Shown one piece after another: positions 6,525-8,333 of a DNA stretch of 8,333 nucleotides. Source of the DNA: an uncultured Spongiibacteraceae bacterium. GTDB lineage: Bacteria > Pseudomonadota > Gammaproteobacteria > Pseudomonadales > CAMLJR01. Position 1 is the stretch's first letter, and each line of letters opens with the position of its first letter. The DNA lies in NCBI GenBank assembly GCA_946480345.1, contig CAMLJR010000128.1, forward strand, positions 1 to 8,333, in the 5' to 3' direction. The position numbers were made by a program, and so were the translations under genes. Below the pieces are notes generated by a model. The model saw nothing but the letters and a program-made list of their open reading frames with translations, made no database searches and was not told the DNA's origin.

Positions 6525-7453
6525 TGCTGAAACAATTGATTGCGTTCGCGGCAGCCGTATTTTGTCTGCATGCCAGCGCCGCGCCGATTACGCTCGCGCT
6601 GAACTGGAAAGCGGAACCGCAATTCGGTGGTTTTTATGCGGCACAGGTAAGAAATTTTTATCGCGACAATGGACTCGACGTAAACATCACCGAAGGCGGC
6701 TCCGGCACGCCCACCGTGCAAATGCTCGCTGCCGGCAAAGTGAATTACGCAATCGTCTCGGGCGATGAAATTGTCATCGCGCACGATCGCGGCGCGAACA
6801 ATATCGTTGCGCTGTTCGCGACCTACCAAACCAATCCGCAAGGCATCATGACCCATACGGAGCGCGGCTTTACCCGTATCGATGACGTGATGCACAGCGA
6901 TGGATTGTTGCTGTGGCAATCCGGCCTCGCATACGCGCAGTTTTTCAAACAAAAATATGCGCCGATCAAAGTCACTACCGCGCCCTATCTCGGCGGTCTG
7001 GGTAATTTTCAAAACGATAAAAAAATTTCGCAGCAGTGTTTCGTCACCAGCGAACCGCTCGCAGCAAAAAAAGCCGGGATCAATGTAAAAACATTTTTAA
7101 TCGCCGATAGCGGATATAACCCGTACACAACGGTATTGGCGACGACGCGCGAAAATCTGCAACAAAATCCCGAGCAAGTGAAAAAAATGATTGCTGCAGT
7201 ACGCGCAGGTTGGAGCGAATACCTGCTTAACCCCGAGCCCACCAATCGCGCGATGAGCGTAATTAACAAAGCGATGGACGCACAAACCTTCGCCGATAGC
7301 GCCGCCGCGCAAAAACCACTGATCGTTCCCGACCACAATGCCCCGCTCGGCAGCATGACAACACAGCGCTGGCAAACGTTGATCGACCAATTGCTATCGA
7401 TAAAAATGATTAAAAATCGCGCCTCACCGAACCAATTGTTTCTCGCACAATGA
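6524..7453 (+). CDS. NMT1/THI5-like periplasmic substrate-binding protein of the ABC importer
   Basis: A 309-residue exported solute-binding protein. Residues 1-19 form a Sec signal peptide: MLKQ, a hydrophobic core, then HASA with cleavage near A19/A20. There is no lipobox cysteine at the cleavage site, so it is a free periplasmic protein. The mature start ITLALNWKAEPQFGGFYAA and the segment EGGSGTPTVQMLAAGKVNYAI (about 57-77) are the ligand-cleft features of the NMT1/THI5-like family. Characterised relatives bind hydroxymethyl- or formylaminopyrimidine (thiamine precursors) or riboflavin, and more distant ones sulfonates. Which ligand is bound here cannot be told from sequence. No thiamin pyrophosphate riboswitch precedes the operon, and no thiamine or flavin biosynthesis gene is nearby. 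The stop TGA shares its A with the nuclease start. Confidence 0.9.
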   Translation: MLKQLIAFAAAVFCLHASAAPITLALNWKAEPQFGGFYAAQVRNFYRDNGLDVNITEGGSGTPTVQMLAAGKVNYAIVSGDEIVIAHDRGANNIVALFATYQTNPQGIMTHTERGFTRIDDVMHSDGLLLWQSGLAYAQFFKQKYAPIKVTTAPYLGGLGNFQNDKKISQQCFVTSEPLAAKKAGINVKTFLIADSGYNPYTTVLATTRENLQQNPEQVKKMIAAVRAGWSEYLLNPEPTNRAMSVINKAMDAQTFADSAAAQKPLIVPDHNAPLGSMTTQRWQTLIDQLLSIKMIKNRASPNQLFLAQ

Positions 7454-8333
7454 TGCGCGCCCTTAATTTAGCGGTACTGCTCGTCACTGCGCTGCTATCG
7501 CCTAACACTTTTGCATGGGGCGATCGCGGCCACGAAGTCACCGCGCTGATAGCCTGGCAGTTCATGACACCAACGGCGCGGGAAAAAGTGTCGCGATTGC
7601 TGGCAACGGACAACAGCGGCTTGACCGGCCCTGATATCGCGGCGCAATCGACATGGGCCGATGAATACCGCGACAGCGATCGCAACACTACCAAGCTGCG
7701 CTATCAACAAACCTACCGCTGGCACTTCGTTAACCTCGATTTGCAACATCCCGATTTAGATAGCGCATGCTTTAACTTTCCACCGCTGGAGGGCCCGGCA
7801 TCGACCGGCCCCGACAAAACTTGCATCGTCGATAAAATCGAACAGTTCGAAAATGAATTAGGCGACGCAAATACGGATGCGCACGAACGCCTGCGCGCAT
7901 TGCAATTTTTGTTGCATCTGATCGGCGATTTACATCAGCCGTTACACGCGAGCAATAACAACGATAACGGCGGCAGTCGCGCAACGGTCATTATCGGCGC
8001 CAATAAACGTATGTCTCTGCACGGCTACTGGGATGGCGAGGTAATACGCAGACTGGGGCGCGACACCGAAAGTATCGTGGCCAACTTGACGATGCCGATC
8101 TCCGCACAGGAACTCGCACGCTGGCAGCGCGGTAACGCACGCGACTGGGCGACCGAAGCATGGCGCATTGCACGCGGAGATATTTACCGACGATTGCCCG
8201 AACCATTGCCGGATGGCAGCTATCGGCTCGATAACAATTATCAAAATAGAGCGAAGGAAATCGCGCGGCTGCAATTACAACGCGCCGGCGTCCGGCTCGC
8301 GTTCGTGTTGAATCGAATATTCGATCCGTCGTT
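7453..8333 (+). CDS. Secreted S1/P1-type zinc nuclease, 3'-end cut by the window
   Basis: An exported phospholipase C/P1-nuclease-fold enzyme, expected to cut single-stranded DNA/RNA and remove 3'-phosphates from nucleotides. 293 residues are visible with no stop before the window ends. A signal peptide covers residues 1-21 (hydrophobic core, NTFA), and cleavage leaves an N-terminal Trp, W22, whose amino group binds zinc in P1. All nine ligands of the trinuclear zinc site can be matched with P1-like spacing: W22, H27, D70, H91, H155, D159, H165, H190 and D194 (motifs WGDRGHE, WADE, WHFVN, LHLIGDLHQPLH, LHGYWD). C106 and C124 may form a disulfide. The last visible part resembles the C-terminal helix of the family, so only a few residues are probably missing. 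The start overlaps the previous stop by one base and has no clear Shine-Dalgarno sequence, which suggests translation depends on the upstream gene. Confidence 0.93.
   Translation, partial: MRALNLAVLLVTALLSPNTFAWGDRGHEVTALIAWQFMTPTAREKVSRLLATDNSGLTGPDIAAQSTWADEYRDSDRNTTKLRYQQTYRWHFVNLDLQHPDLDSACFNFPPLEGPASTGPDKTCIVDKIEQFENELGDANTDAHERLRALQFLLHLIGDLHQPLHASNNNDNGGSRATVIIGANKRMSLHGYWDGEVIRRLGRDTESIVANLTMPISAQELARWQRGNARDWATEAWRIARGDIYRRLPEPLPDGSYRLDNNYQNRAKEIARLQLQRAGVRLAFVLNRIFDPS

Noticed and set aside
6563..6568. Lipoprotein signal at the cysteine (C14) in the binding-protein leader
   Set aside because: The residues before the cysteine (AVF) do not fit a lipobox, and a normal signal-peptidase I site (HASA) follows.

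Overview
The window looks like ordinary chromosomal DNA from a moderately GC-rich Gram-negative bacterium, probably a gammaproteobacterium. The reasons are the Sec-type signal peptides on two exported proteins, the ABC-importer layout with a periplasmic binding protein, the S1/P1-type nuclease, and the dense gene packing. The lineage is an inference; there is no rRNA or other marker gene. No RNA gene, CRISPR array, transposase or phage gene is visible.

Left part (2-3220, + strand): the 3' two thirds of a carboxylic acid reductase (end of the adenylation domain, carrier domain, thioester reductase domain) is followed 9 bases later by a zinc alcohol dehydrogenase of the YahK/cinnamyl-alcohol-dehydrogenase type. 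Together they can reduce a carboxylic acid to its aldehyde and then to the alcohol. A near-perfect hairpin with A and T tracts on either side (3253-3280) ends this unit and also serves the convergent gene.

Middle part (3315-4841, - strand): a second zinc medium-chain dehydrogenase, of the sorbitol/threonine dehydrogenase-like branch, and a VOC (glyoxalase/dioxygenase fold) protein. Between them lies a 46-base stretch with perfect 8-base inverted ends. One end supplies the stop codon of the VOC gene.

Right part (4960-8333, + strand): four genes in one tightly overlapping operon. They encode an ABC ATPase, an ABC permease and an NMT1/THI5-like periplasmic binding protein (a NitT/TauT-class importer), followed by a secreted S1/P1-type zinc nuclease that runs off the window with all nine expected zinc ligands present. 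The overlaps (ATGA, TAATG, and a shared A at TGATG) suggest translational coupling. The most interesting idea here is that the exported nuclease produces nucleosides or bases that the importer takes up; this is a hypothesis from gene order and family knowledge only. The 118-base divergent gap before the operon holds a perfect 7-base inverted repeat that could be an operator.
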